A DNA stretch of 64,000 bases from Paenibacillus cellulositrophicus (GCF_009363095.1 NZ_CP045295.1:1302001-1366000); one strand, 5' to 3'. Shown: positions 7,899 through 15,453, counted from the first letter of the stretch. The notes: generated by a model not told the origin, from the sequence alone. Numbers and translations are program-made.

Positions 7899-8687
7899 TT
7901 ATTCGCTCATGTGAGCCTGCAGGCTTTTCGGCTGGATCTGGACCAGCCCTTCCTTCGTAATCTGCTGGGCGTAGCTCATCTGGTTGCCCGGAAAATTCCG
8001 CATCTTCCACCCGTTCATATTCCGGTTGCCGCCATAGAGCGGATCGGCGTATACGCCCTCGATCGTCAAATTTTTCAGCATGTTGAAGAAGCTGCTGCTC
8101 GTCACCCCGCGCATGGGGAATTTGTCCCCTTTCTCCATGGCGGTCAGCACTTCGTCCTGCTGCTGGCCCTCAAGCTCCGTAAAAGCCTTCTGGTGCTTTT
8201 GCTGGCAGTAGCTCTTCAGTCCCTCCAGGCCCAGCGTGAACATCTCGTTGCGCTTCAGCCGCGACTGCTCCCCCTGCGTTGTCTGGGCCTGGACAAAAGG
8301 ACCCATCATATAGTCCCGCGCGTTATACCCCCATGGGCCTGCGAGCTGATGATCAATAAAAAAGGCGACGCCCAGCGCCTTGGCACCGGGACCGTTCTCA
8401 TCTTCGGGATAAATCCTTTCGGCCGCCGCTTCGGTCATTTTAAACTGCTCCTGGTTAAAGAACATCAGCGCATCCTGCAGCGAAGCCTCCGGCTTGCTGC
8501 CTGGAGGCGCCGTCTTGGGGGCCTGATTTTTCTCCAGACTGTCCGTCAGGACGCCCCCGAACACACCGCCGACGACCAAACCGCCAAGCGTCATTCCCGA
8601 GGTTTTCAAAAATTTCCGCCGGGATTCATCCGGTTCTTTCGACCGGGCCGGCTTGCTGCTCTTCCCCAATTTCAGTCCTGGCAACAT
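7899..8687 (-). CDS. Gluconate 2-dehydrogenase subunit 3-like protein with Tat signal
   Basis: 262 residues from the ATG at 8687 (GGAGGG just upstream); a longer frame starts at 8732 without a good ribosome binding site. The N-terminus has the twin-arginine motif SRRKFLKTSG followed by a hydrophobic stretch, so it is exported folded by Tat. The rest matches the small subunit that accompanies GMC dehydrogenases (RIYPEDENGPGAKALGVAFF and FIDHQLAGPWG are typical). In known complexes this subunit provides the export signal for the flavoprotein and may help pass electrons. It is the first gene of a set with the GMC subunit, tatA and a CuA cupredoxin, all in the same direction. Confidence 0.88.
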   Translation of the reverse strand: MLPGLKLGKSSKPARSKEPDESRRKFLKTSGMTLGGLVVGGVFGGVLTDSLEKNQAPKTAPPGSKPEASLQDALMFFNQEQFKMTEAAAERIYPEDENGPGAKALGVAFFIDHQLAGPWGYNARDYMMGPFVQAQTTQGEQSRLKRNEMFTLGLEGLKSYCQQKHQKAFTELEGQQQDEVLTAMEKGDKFPMRGVTSSSFFNMLKNLTIEGVYADPLYGGNRNMNGWKMRNFPGNQMSYAQQITKEGLVQIQPKSLQAHMSE

Positions 8688-8742
8688 GATCCCTCCAATT
8701 ATGAATATTGTGGATGCAATAAAGAAGACCACTTCGAATCAG

Positions 8743-8768
8743 TTACCCAAAATTTCTCTGTTTCAAAC
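8743..8768 (-). promoter_or_regulatory. Possible SigB-like promoter of the dehydrogenase operon
   Basis: On the minus strand GTTTGA, 14 bases, GGGTAA, close to the general-stress consensus GTTTAA-N12-15-GGGTAT and about 55 bases ahead of the start codon. Whether this organism has that sigma factor is unknown. Just upstream, 8775-8786 is an inverted repeat TCTGA-CA-TCAGA that could be an operator. I see nothing else in 8787-8936. Confidence 0.3.
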
Positions 8769-8936
8769 GAAATATCTGACATCAGACGTCATATTGCGAC
8801 CAAATGACTAGGACAAACCGCGCGATTTCCAGCACAACCGCCGGATTGATCTTCAAAGGAAGAGAGTCCACAAATCACCTGACAGCCTAATACGTCAAGA
8901 AGTTCAGGCAGGCTCTCTGCTGCCTGCTTTGAATAC

Positions 8937-8970
8937 AAAAAAAGCCCCCCGGGTTTCTCCCGGAGGGCTG
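8937..8970 (-). terminator. Terminator of spoVIF
   Basis: A GC-rich hairpin (AGCCC at 8944-8948 pairing with GGGCT at 8966-8970, CCGGG pairing inside) is followed on the minus strand by seven or more T. Confidence 0.85.
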
Positions 8971-8994
8971 CATTCTAAGCGCTTGTATGCTTTT

Positions 8995-9282
8995 TTAGCG
9001 GAACATTCCCCACAACTTGATCAGGTGGAACGTATTGTTGGGATCGATCTTTTGGGCGATCACAAACCGGACGATTTGTCCTTCCTCGGCGCCGGTCAGC
9101 TTCTCGTTCAGGATGGACGATGCCGACTTGACCAGCCGCTGTACCCTGGCCGGATCCTGCAGGTCCTGTTTGTTTACGCCTTCGATCAATTTTTTAATGC
9201 GCTCCTTGGTGGCCGGATTTTTCATCTTCAGCTTGATCCGTGCGACCAATTGGGGGCTGATTCCGTACTGCTGATAACCCAT
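8995..9282 (-). CDS. spoVIF: Stage VI sporulation protein F
   Basis: 95 residues. In B. subtilis SpoVIF (YjcC) acts late in the mother cell and is needed for proper GerE-dependent coat gene expression. The conserved half is visible: LIEGVNKQDLQDPARVQRLV, then KLTGAEEGQIVRFVIAQK and a helical end, and the length fits the family. It lies 62 bases downstream of recG on the same strand, but its ribosome binding site (GGGAGG) lies in the 3' arm of a 9-bp hairpin formed only on transcripts coming from recG. A TATACT/CATATACT -10-like sequence inside that region could start a shorter, translatable transcript. A terminator follows. Confidence 0.8.
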   Translation of the reverse strand: MGYQQYGISPQLVARIKLKMKNPATKERIKKLIEGVNKQDLQDPARVQRLVKSASSILNEKLTGAEEGQIVRFVIAQKIDPNNTFHLIKLWGMFR

Positions 9283-9289
9283 ATTGGCA

Positions 9290-9330
9290 CCTCCCGTCTA
9301 ATGCAGTCCAACTAAGTATATGACGGGAGG
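9290..9330 (-). promoter_or_regulatory. spoVIF: Hairpin sequestering the spoVIF ribosome binding site, with an internal -10-like site
   Basis: On the minus strand CCTCCCGTC (9330-9322) can pair perfectly with GACGGGAGG (9298-9290), and the second arm contains the Shine-Dalgarno sequence eight bases ahead of the spoVIF ATG. CATATACT (9322-9315) overlaps the end of the first arm. A transcript starting about seven bases further on would lack that arm. The -35 is not convincing for any one sigma factor. Confidence 0.5.
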
Positions 9331-9344
9331 GGTTGTCCACTGAC

Positions 9345-11396
9345 CTAATCGACCAAATCTCCTTGAAAAATCTGCTCCTGCTGTAGATAGTCCCGCAGAG
9401 GCCCGTACGCCGGGGAGGTCCAAAACGCCGGATCCGCCACCAGCCGGGCGGCGTCATCCCTCGCCTGCTCCAGCACGGCAAAGTCGCTCACCATGTCCGC
9501 CAGGCGGAACTCGGGCAGACCGCTCTGCTTCGTGCCGAAGAAATCTCCCGGTCCGCGAAGATCCAGGTCGCGCCGGGATACTTCAAAGCCGTCGTCCGTC
9601 TCGGTCATGACGTTCATGCGCTCCTGACCGACCTCCGACTTCGGATCGGCGATCAGCACGCAGTAGGAAGCGTGCTCGCCGCGTCCGACACGGCCCCGAA
9701 GCTGATGTAGCTGCGACAGGCCGAAACGGTCCGCGTCCATAATGACCATCAGCGTCGCATTCGGCACGTCCACCCCGACCTCGACGACGGTGGTCGAGAC
9801 GAGCAGCTGCACTTCGTTTTCGTAGAAGGCCCGCATCACTTCCTCCTTCTCGGCCGGCGTCATACGGCCGTGCAGCAGGCCCACCTTGTAGGAAGGGAAC
9901 GCCTGCTGCATCTGGACATGCAAATCGATCGCGTTCTGCACGTCCAGCTTGTCCGACTCCTCGATCAGCGGACAGATCAGGTACGCCTGGCGCCCCTGGT
10001 CCACCTCGCGGGCGATAAAGCCCAGCACCCGGTCGAGCATATTGTGCTTGACCCAGTACGTCGTGATCGGAATCCGTCCTTTCGGGCGCTCCGACAGCGT
10101 GGACACGTCCATGTCGCCGAACGCTGTAATTGCCAGCGTCCGCGGGATCGGCGTCGCGGTCATCGTCAGCACGTCCGGATTATATCCCTTGCGCCGCAGA
10201 ATGCCGCGCTGGTTGACACCGAACCGGTGCTGCTCGTCGGTAACCACGACGCCCAGCTTGCGGAAAAACACATCCTCCTGGATCAGGGCGTGCGTACCGA
10301 CGACGATGTCGGTCAAGCCCATCTGCAGCGAGGCGAGCAGGTCCTTGCGCTTGCGCCCCGTAACGCTGCCGGTCAGCAGGCCGACGGTGATGCCGAACGG
10401 CTCAAACAGCTTCTGCAGCGAGCGTGTATGCTGCTCGGCCAAAATTTCGGTCGGCACCATCAGCGCGCCCTGATAGCCCGAACGCACCGACGCGTACAAG
10501 GCGATCGCGGCCAGCACCGTTTTGCCGGAGCCGACGTCTCCCTGCAGCAGCCGGTTCATGCAGTGCGGCGAGCGCATGTCCTGGAGAATTTCGAGCTCAA
10601 CCTTCTTCTGCGCATCGGTAAGCTCGAACGGCAGGCTGCGCACGAACTCGCGCATCGTTTTGTTGTCCACCGTATGGACGACGCCGTCCATCCGCTCCCG
10701 GTTCAGGGCGCGGAACGCCTGCATTTTCAGCTGAAACAGAAACAGCTCCTCATAGACCATCCGCTCGCGCCCCTGCTGCCCTTCCCCGGTATCCTGGGGC
10801 TGGTGGATCGTGGTGATCGCCTTTTTCCGCGGCATCAGATGGTACTTCCGCAGCAGTTCCTCCGGCAAAATTTCCGGGATCATTTCCCCGTACTGCTCGA
10901 GCGCCTGGGTCATCGTTTTGCGCATCCAGGTCTGCGTAATTTTGCCCCCGACCGAATAGACCGGCTGCACCGTACCGCTGCGCCATGCCCCCTGGTCCGG
11001 AAACTCCGACTCCGACACGGTCAGCTGCATGCGGCGCTGATCCCATTTGCCGACGAGCACGATTTCGCGCCCGGAGGTTAGCTGATCCTTCAGAAAATGC
11101 CGATTGAACCAGGTGGCGGTGAACATCCATTCCTCAGCCATCATTTTGCAACTGAGGCGGGACTTTCGCCCGTACCGCTGCAGTACGGGAACGCCCATCA
11201 CCTTCGCCTGGATCGTAATTTTGTCCCCGTCCTTCACGTCCTGCAGTGAACGGAGCCGGTAATCCTCGTACCGGAACGGATAATATTCCAGCAAATCCTT
11301 CACCGTAAAGATGCCAAAGGCGTGAAGCTCCCCTTCCTTGAGGGCGCTCACGCCGCGGACCTGCCGTACCGATATTTGTTCAAGACTCAGACTCAT
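9345..11396 (-). CDS. recG: ATP-dependent DNA helicase RecG
   Basis: 683 residues, the normal length. RecG remodels stalled forks and branch-migrates Holliday junctions. An N-terminal helical region is followed by the OB-fold wedge domain (about residues 60-150) and two helicase lobes: Walker A GDVGSGKT near residue 287, the VTDEQH box near residue 390, TATPIPRTLA, and QLRGRVGRGEHASYC near residue 590. The terminal region has the RecG-specific FGTKQSGLPEFRLAD. ATG with GAGGGAT upstream. It lies 13 bases after degV in the fakA-degV-recG run, where B. subtilis has the serine dehydratase genes sdaAB and sdaAA before recG. Confidence 0.97.
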   Translation of the reverse strand: MSLSLEQISVRQVRGVSALKEGELHAFGIFTVKDLLEYYPFRYEDYRLRSLQDVKDGDKITIQAKVMGVPVLQRYGRKSRLSCKMMAEEWMFTATWFNRHFLKDQLTSGREIVLVGKWDQRRMQLTVSESEFPDQGAWRSGTVQPVYSVGGKITQTWMRKTMTQALEQYGEMIPEILPEELLRKYHLMPRKKAITTIHQPQDTGEGQQGRERMVYEELFLFQLKMQAFRALNRERMDGVVHTVDNKTMREFVRSLPFELTDAQKKVELEILQDMRSPHCMNRLLQGDVGSGKTVLAAIALYASVRSGYQGALMVPTEILAEQHTRSLQKLFEPFGITVGLLTGSVTGRKRKDLLASLQMGLTDIVVGTHALIQEDVFFRKLGVVVTDEQHRFGVNQRGILRRKGYNPDVLTMTATPIPRTLAITAFGDMDVSTLSERPKGRIPITTYWVKHNMLDRVLGFIAREVDQGRQAYLICPLIEESDKLDVQNAIDLHVQMQQAFPSYKVGLLHGRMTPAEKEEVMRAFYENEVQLLVSTTVVEVGVDVPNATLMVIMDADRFGLSQLHQLRGRVGRGEHASYCVLIADPKSEVGQERMNVMTETDDGFEVSRRDLDLRGPGDFFGTKQSGLPEFRLADMVSDFAVLEQARDDAARLVADPAFWTSPAYGPLRDYLQQEQIFQGDLVD

Positions 11397-11409
11397 GGTT
11401 ATCCCTCAT

Positions 11410-12267
11410 TTAAGCGGGCCATATAAACACGGCCAGCGTCCCGGGCCCGACATGGGTTCCGACGACCGGTCCGATGTTCGTCAGAACGACCTCCTGCAGC
11501 CGGAAGTCCCGCGACAGATCCTCAAGCACGGGCTCGGCTGAAGCCGGGTCGGCCGTATGGCCCACTGCCACATTGATGTTTTGAACGCCGCCCAAATCCT
11601 CCCGAAAACGCTCCAGGATCCGGGCCAGCGCCTTCTTGCGGCCTCTGACCTTCTCCACCGCATAAATAATGCCTTCTTCGTCAATGGACAGAATCGGCTT
11701 GATGTTCAGCAGGTTGCCGATCATGGCCGCCGCCTTGCCGATTCGTCCTCCCTTTTGCAAATATTCCAGCGTGTCCACGAGAAAATACAGCTTGCGCTGC
11801 CTGCGCACCTCTTCAACGGAACGCACGATCTCCTCTGCGGTTTTGCCTTCGGCAGCCAGTCTGGCTGCATGCACGACCAGCAGGCCGAATCCGTAGGACG
11901 CCGATTTGGAATCGACGATCGTAATATCCGGGTCACCCTCCAGCATGGACTTGGCAATCGTGGCCGATTGATACGTGCCGCTCAGCCCGGAGGAAATATG
12001 AATGGAAATAATCGGCGAGCCCGGATATTCATTCATAATTTCTTGATAAACCTGCATATAATCTGCTGGAGAAGCCTGCGACGTAGTCGGAAGCTGCTCG
12101 GACTGGACAAGCCGTTTGTAGAACACCTCGGCGGAAATATCCACGCCGTCTTCAAAGGTATCCTCGCCGAACATCAGCCGGAGCGGAACGACGTGAATGT
12201 CATGCTGCTTCGCGATATCCTCGGGTATATCGGCCGTACTGTCCGTTACAATTACCGGTTGGGTCAT
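11410..12267 (-). CDS. DegV-family fatty-acid-binding protein (FakB-like)
   Basis: 285 residues. DegV proteins hold a fatty acid, and those acting as FakB present it to the kinase FakA for phosphorylation into membrane lipid synthesis. Family motifs: VTDSTADIPEDIA at the start, LPTTSQASPADY (about residue 65), ISIHISSGLSGTYQSA (about residue 95) and YLQKGGRIGKAAAMIGNLLNIKP in the middle. Start ATG with GGAGG upstream. Its position 58 bases after fakA, in the same direction, supports a FakA-FakB partnership. DegV paralogues are common and the fatty acid preference cannot be read from sequence. Confidence 0.92.
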   Translation of the reverse strand: MTQPVIVTDSTADIPEDIAKQHDIHVVPLRLMFGEDTFEDGVDISAEVFYKRLVQSEQLPTTSQASPADYMQVYQEIMNEYPGSPIISIHISSGLSGTYQSATIAKSMLEGDPDITIVDSKSASYGFGLLVVHAARLAAEGKTAEEIVRSVEEVRRQRKLYFLVDTLEYLQKGGRIGKAAAMIGNLLNIKPILSIDEEGIIYAVEKVRGRKKALARILERFREDLGGVQNINVAVGHTADPASAEPVLEDLSRDFRLQEVVLTNIGPVVGTHVGPGTLAVFIWPA

Positions 12268-12325
12268 CGAATGGGGCCTCCTTCATTTTCATTCAAACTT
12301 CGATTTTCGGTCCCAAGGCTGCTCT

Positions 12326-14131
12326 TCAAGATTCCACTGAAAAAATGTAATAGTACAGCGGCTGTCCGCCCTGATGCACTTCAATTTCCGCATCCGGGTA
12401 CTGCTCTGCCAGCCACGCAGCCAACTCGCCCGTCATTTCCGGGTTCGCCTCTTCCCCGGCGAGAATGGTCACAATTTCGTCCCCGTTCTCCAGCATCTTG
12501 GTCAGAAGCTCCTGGCATGCAGGCAGAAGACCTTCGGCAGCCGTCACGATCTTCGAATTTTCGATGCCTATAAACTGGCCGGCTTTAATATCCAGCTGAT
12601 CGATTTGCGAGTCGCGCACGGCGTAGGTCACTTGACCCGACTTGATCCGGCCGATCGCTTCCAGCATGCTGCTCGTATTCGTCTCCTCGGAATCTTCCTC
12701 CGAAAAGGCGAATGCCGCGGCAATGCCCTGAGGCACCGTCTTGCTCGGAATGACCTTTACGCTGCGTTCGCCCTCAAGCAGTTCTCCCGCCTGCTGGGCG
12801 GCCAGCACGATATTGGAGTTGTTCGGCAAAATGTAAATATGGTGCGCGGAAATGGACGCGATCGCGTTCACAAAGTCCTCCGTGCTCGGGTTCATCGTCT
12901 GGCCGCCCGAGAGGACTACATCGACGCCCAGGCTCTTGAAAATGTCCGCAATACCCTGTCCGGAGGCCACAGCGATAAACCCGTAAGGTGCCAGTTCATC
13001 GGCCGGCGGCTCGGCGGGCGCCTCTTCCGGCGTATGGTCCATCGATTCGACCGGAATATCGGCAAAAACCTCCGGCATCGGCGCGATGTCCATCCCGGCC
13101 GACAGCAGATCCCGGTGCTGCTCGCGCATATTCAGAATATGAATCTGGGTAATTTCACCGTAACGCAGCGCCAAATTCAGCACCTCGCCCGGTGCTTTGG
13201 AATGCACGTGAACCTTGATGATCTCGTCATCGGCAATGACGATAATCGAATCCCCGTTCATTGACAACGCTTTCCTGAATTGATCCTCGTCGAAATGCGT
13301 ACCTGCCGCATCCCCTAACTTCCGGTTAATAAAAAATTCCATATCATATAAAAATTCGATATCTTCCGTTTCCAAGCGGGACTGCGCAATATCCGGGACT
13401 TCTGTGCGCACTGGCGCTGGCTTTACCTGGGTTCTTGCTGCCGACGGTTGATCCTGGGCCGGCTGTACCGCACTCGATGCCGCAAAGGACTGGTAGTCAT
13501 AGCCGCCTTCGCTGACGCTGTGCAAATATTGCAAAAATCCCTCGTAAATATAAACCAGACCTTGTCCCCCCGAATCGACAACCCCCACCTGCTTCAGGAC
13601 AGGGAGCATCTCCGGAGTCTGGGCTAACGTTTCTTTTGCTTTGGCGAGCACCTGTTCCATGAGCTCTGTAATATCCGGTGTGCGCCGTGCCAAAAATACC
13701 GCATGCTTCGCGGCTTCCTTCGCAACCGTCAGGATTGTGCCCTCCACCGGCTTGACCACCGCCTTGTAAGCTGCGTCAACTCCGGTCTGCAGCGCCTGCG
13801 CGAACTGAACCGCATTCAGTTCATCATAGGTTGCGGCGTAGCGTCCAAAGCCCCGGAACAATTGGGAGGTAATCACGCCGGAGTTCCCCCGCGCGCCCAT
13901 GAGCAGTCCCTTGGACAGCACGCCTGCGCTGTGCCCGATCGAATTCGAATTGTTTCTCTTCAGTTCAGCGACACCGGCACCCATCGTCAGATTCATGTTC
14001 GTGCCCGTATCACCATCAGGTACCGGAAACACATTCAATGAATTGACATGCTCGGCATGCTGCTGCAATTGTTCCGCCCCAGCCAGAACCATAGCGGTAA
14101 AATCAGTTCCATTCAAAGAACGCTTACTCAA
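12326..14131 (-). CDS. fakA: Fatty acid kinase FakA (YloV, DhaL-domain protein)
   Basis: 601 residues, slightly longer than the usual 550. The N-terminal 200 residues form a DhaL nucleotide-binding domain with FPVPDGDTGTNM (Mg-ATP ligands) and GARGNSGVI. A middle segment and a C-terminal DegV-like fold (about residue 390 onward, with SGGQTMNPSTEDF and LPNNSNI) follow. A Gln/Pro/Ala-rich linker near residues 225-245 may account for the extra length. FakA phosphorylates fatty acids carried by FakB/DegV, and such a gene follows directly. Start: TTG at 14131 with GGAAGGGG upstream. In B. subtilis an Asp23-family gene precedes it; here the 284 bases to rpmB hold none. Confidence 0.93.
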   Translation of the reverse strand: MSKRSLNGTDFTAMVLAGAEQLQQHAEHVNSLNVFPVPDGDTGTNMNLTMGAGVAELKRNNSNSIGHSAGVLSKGLLMGARGNSGVITSQLFRGFGRYAATYDELNAVQFAQALQTGVDAAYKAVVKPVEGTILTVAKEAAKHAVFLARRTPDITELMEQVLAKAKETLAQTPEMLPVLKQVGVVDSGGQGLVYIYEGFLQYLHSVSEGGYDYQSFAASSAVQPAQDQPSAARTQVKPAPVRTEVPDIAQSRLETEDIEFLYDMEFFINRKLGDAAGTHFDEDQFRKALSMNGDSIIVIADDEIIKVHVHSKAPGEVLNLALRYGEITQIHILNMREQHRDLLSAGMDIAPMPEVFADIPVESMDHTPEEAPAEPPADELAPYGFIAVASGQGIADIFKSLGVDVVLSGGQTMNPSTEDFVNAIASISAHHIYILPNNSNIVLAAQQAGELLEGERSVKVIPSKTVPQGIAAAFAFSEEDSEETNTSSMLEAIGRIKSGQVTYAVRDSQIDQLDIKAGQFIGIENSKIVTAAEGLLPACQELLTKMLENGDEIVTILAGEEANPEMTGELAAWLAEQYPDAEIEVHQGGQPLYYYIFSVES

Positions 14132-14336
14132 TGATAAATCCCCTTCCTAGCTTGATCCCTAAGCCATTGGCGTCCTTATAAATACGAATCAATGCACGTT
14201 TTCGTTTCGCCATTCGTTCAATTTTCGGATAATCCTATTCAAAAAAATAAATGTTAATTGATCCCATCTCAAAATAGTATGGGCTAATCAACATTGTACT
14301 ATAAGACACCCCAGAAATAAATGTTTTTGCAGGCGG

Positions 14337-14366
14337 TTGACGAAGCATTTTTTGCTATGATAAAAT
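14337..14366 (+). promoter_or_regulatory. rpmB: rpmB promoter
   Basis: TTGACG, 18 bases, TAAAAT, about 50 bases ahead of the rpmB start codon. Confidence 0.6.
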
Positions 14367-14415
14367 ATACAAGTATTGTTTTATGCAGGTGTTTGGAGCT
14401 AAGGAGGTGTAATCT

Positions 14416-14604
14416 ATGTCTCGCAAATGTTATGTGACTGGCAAAAAACCAGGCAGCGGTAACCACGTATCCCACGCTAACAACCGTAACCGTCGTTCTT
14501 GGGGTGTAAACGTTCAAAAGGTTCGTATCCTCGTTGACGGCAAACCGAAGCGCGTTTATGTAAGCACTCGCGCGTTGAAAGCAGGTAAAGTTACCCGCGT
14601 TTAG
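14416..14604 (+). CDS. rpmB: Ribosomal protein bL28
   Basis: 62 residues. Large-subunit protein, easily recognised by [19 protein letters not shown] and the [14 protein letters not shown] block. Only one Cys is present, so it appears to be the zinc-free form. TAAGGAGGTG precedes the ATG and a terminator follows 16 bases after the stop. It is transcribed opposite to fakA on one side and convergently with spoVM on the other, as in B. subtilis. Confidence 0.97.
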   Translation: MSRKCYVTGKKPGSGNHVSHANNRNRRSWGVNVQKVRILVDGKPKRVYVSTRALKAGKVTRV

Positions 14605-14620
14605 TAATGACATATAAGCA

Positions 14621-14652
14621 AAAAGCACCTAGTTTCCAGCAGGTGCTTTTTT
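14621..14652 (+). terminator. rpmB terminator
   Basis: Perfect 10-bp stem (AAAAGCACCT with AGGTGCTTTT), 10-base loop, then TT, directly after rpmB. Confidence 0.88.
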
Positions 14653-14712
14653 AATGCCTTTGGCCGGTATCAGTTGGCAGCCATGCCGCTGGCATCTGTC
14701 AGAGGTTTTTTT

Positions 14713-14899
14713 TGAAATATAAGGGTCAATCCGCCTGTGTTCTTATACCGGCCTTATATTTCATCCGCGAAACGTGAGCTCCGCCTGTAAGAAAAACGTC
14801 TATTGATGCGCTCTCATGGGAAGACAGACCGCGAAGCAGAAGTTTTTCTTGCGATCATAGAATCGTTCAGCTCCGCTGATACTTGTATGTTCTATGATC
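14713..14899. repeat. Three consecutive inverted repeats between rpmB and spoVM
   Basis: Three stem-loops in 187 bases: a perfect 12-bp pair TGAAATATAAGG (14713-14724 with 14752-14763), a 9-bp pair AAGAAAAAC (14789-14797 with 14842-14850), and a perfect 10-bp pair GATCATAGAA (14853-14862 with 14890-14899). On the minus strand, GCGGAGCT followed by a few bases and TTC occurs in or beside the last two (around 14866-14873 and 14776-14783), and the first loop has the related GGCGGATTGACC. It has no open frame. It looks like a mobile palindromic repeat unit or a structured RNA. Confidence 0.55.
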
Positions 14900-14957
14900 T
14901 TCAATAAGGCGAAGCCGTTTACGGTTTGTGCAAGCGGCATACCAAAGGGTATCAAGA

Positions 14958-15038
14958 TCAGCTTTTGTGAAACGTGTTTAAAAGAGCCTTCACGAATCCT
15001 CCCAAAAACTTTGGCAGCTTAAACGTATAAAATTTCAT
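14958..15038 (-). CDS. spoVM: Stage V sporulation protein M
   Basis: A 26-residue peptide beginning MKFYTFKLPKFLGG and ending NTFHKS, nearly the same as the B. subtilis SpoVM amphipathic helix. SpoVM recognises the convex outer forespore membrane and anchors SpoIVA, starting coat assembly. GGGGAGGGTG lies six bases before the ATG at 15038. The position between rpe and rpmB matches B. subtilis. It has its own SigE-type promoter, so it is expressed in the mother cell separately from the rpe operon. No terminator of its own is obvious before the inverted-repeat element downstream. Confidence 0.95.
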   Translation of the reverse strand: MKFYTFKLPKFLGGFVKALLNTFHKS

Positions 15039-15074
15039 ATCTCACCCTCCCCATCATTCTCATGTCATCACGGT

Positions 15075-15103
15075 ATGGTATGCCCTGAACTAGATCAATG
15101 TTA
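15075..15103 (-). promoter_or_regulatory. spoVM: SigE-type promoter of spoVM
   Basis: On the minus strand TAACATT, 14 bases, CATACCAT. These match the mother-cell SigE elements (KMATATT and CATACAHT) at six of seven and seven of eight positions with the standard spacing, and place the start about 30 bases ahead of the ATG. Confidence 0.7.
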
Positions 15104-15112
15104 AGACGGAAC

Positions 15113-15150
15113 AAAAAAAAGGTTACATGAGAACCTTGACTCATGTAACC
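15113..15150 (-). terminator. Terminator of the rsgA-rpe-membrane protein operon
   Basis: Perfect 11-bp stem (GGTTACATGAG with CTCATGTAACC) followed by eight T on the minus strand. It isolates spoVM from the upstream operon. Confidence 0.9.
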
Positions 15151-15188
15151 ATATGTATGCTCAAAGAGCACGCCCTATTCCTTAAGCC

Positions 15189-15449
15189 TCAAGCTGAAGC
15201 CGGAGACAATTGATAAAATTGGTAGACCGACAGCATAAAGATAAACAGCAGGTAGTACAGGATCGAAAAGATGACGTAGCCGATCCTTAATCCCTTGCGT
15301 TCGTTTTTCCGGAAATAATAAATGGCCAGCACCACCGCGATCAGCGAGGCGATGGCATTAAACGGCGATTTCAGAATGGAAAATATACCGAGTAACAGGC
15401 CTGTTCCGATACTGGCCAAAGTCAGATACAGCGCGTCTTTGAATTTCAT
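15189..15449 (-). CDS. Small membrane protein of unknown function
   Basis: 86 residues from the ATG at 15449 (GGGGAAAA upstream); the frame runs further up inside rpe but without a start signal. Two or three membrane helices are predicted by eye: about residues 7-22, 28-45 and 54-74, with a KNERKGLR loop after the second. I do not recognise the family. It begins five bases after the rpe stop and ends at a strong terminator, so it is the last gene of the rsgA-rpe transcript. In B. subtilis this place is held by thiN (thiamine pyrophosphokinase), which this protein does not resemble. Confidence 0.75.
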   Translation of the reverse strand: MKFKDALYLTLASIGTGLLLGIFSILKSPFNAIASLIAVVLAIYYFRKNERKGLRIGYVIFSILYYLLFIFMLSVYQFYQLSPASA

Positions 15450-15453
15450 GAAA

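Noticed and set aside
8977..8986. AAGCGCTT as a catabolite-response element
   Set aside because: It lies between the spoVIF stop and its terminator, with poor matches outside the core.
9870..11081. 403-residue plus-strand frame opposite recG
   Set aside because: Composition rich in His, Arg and Gln as expected from the reverse of a GC-rich gene; recG is certain.
14251..14294. Imperfect inverted repeat in the fakA-rpmB gap
   Set aside because: The arms TGTTAATTGATCCCAT and ATGGGCTAATCAACA pair with mismatches, and no T-tract or gene end makes it a terminator; kept as unassigned.
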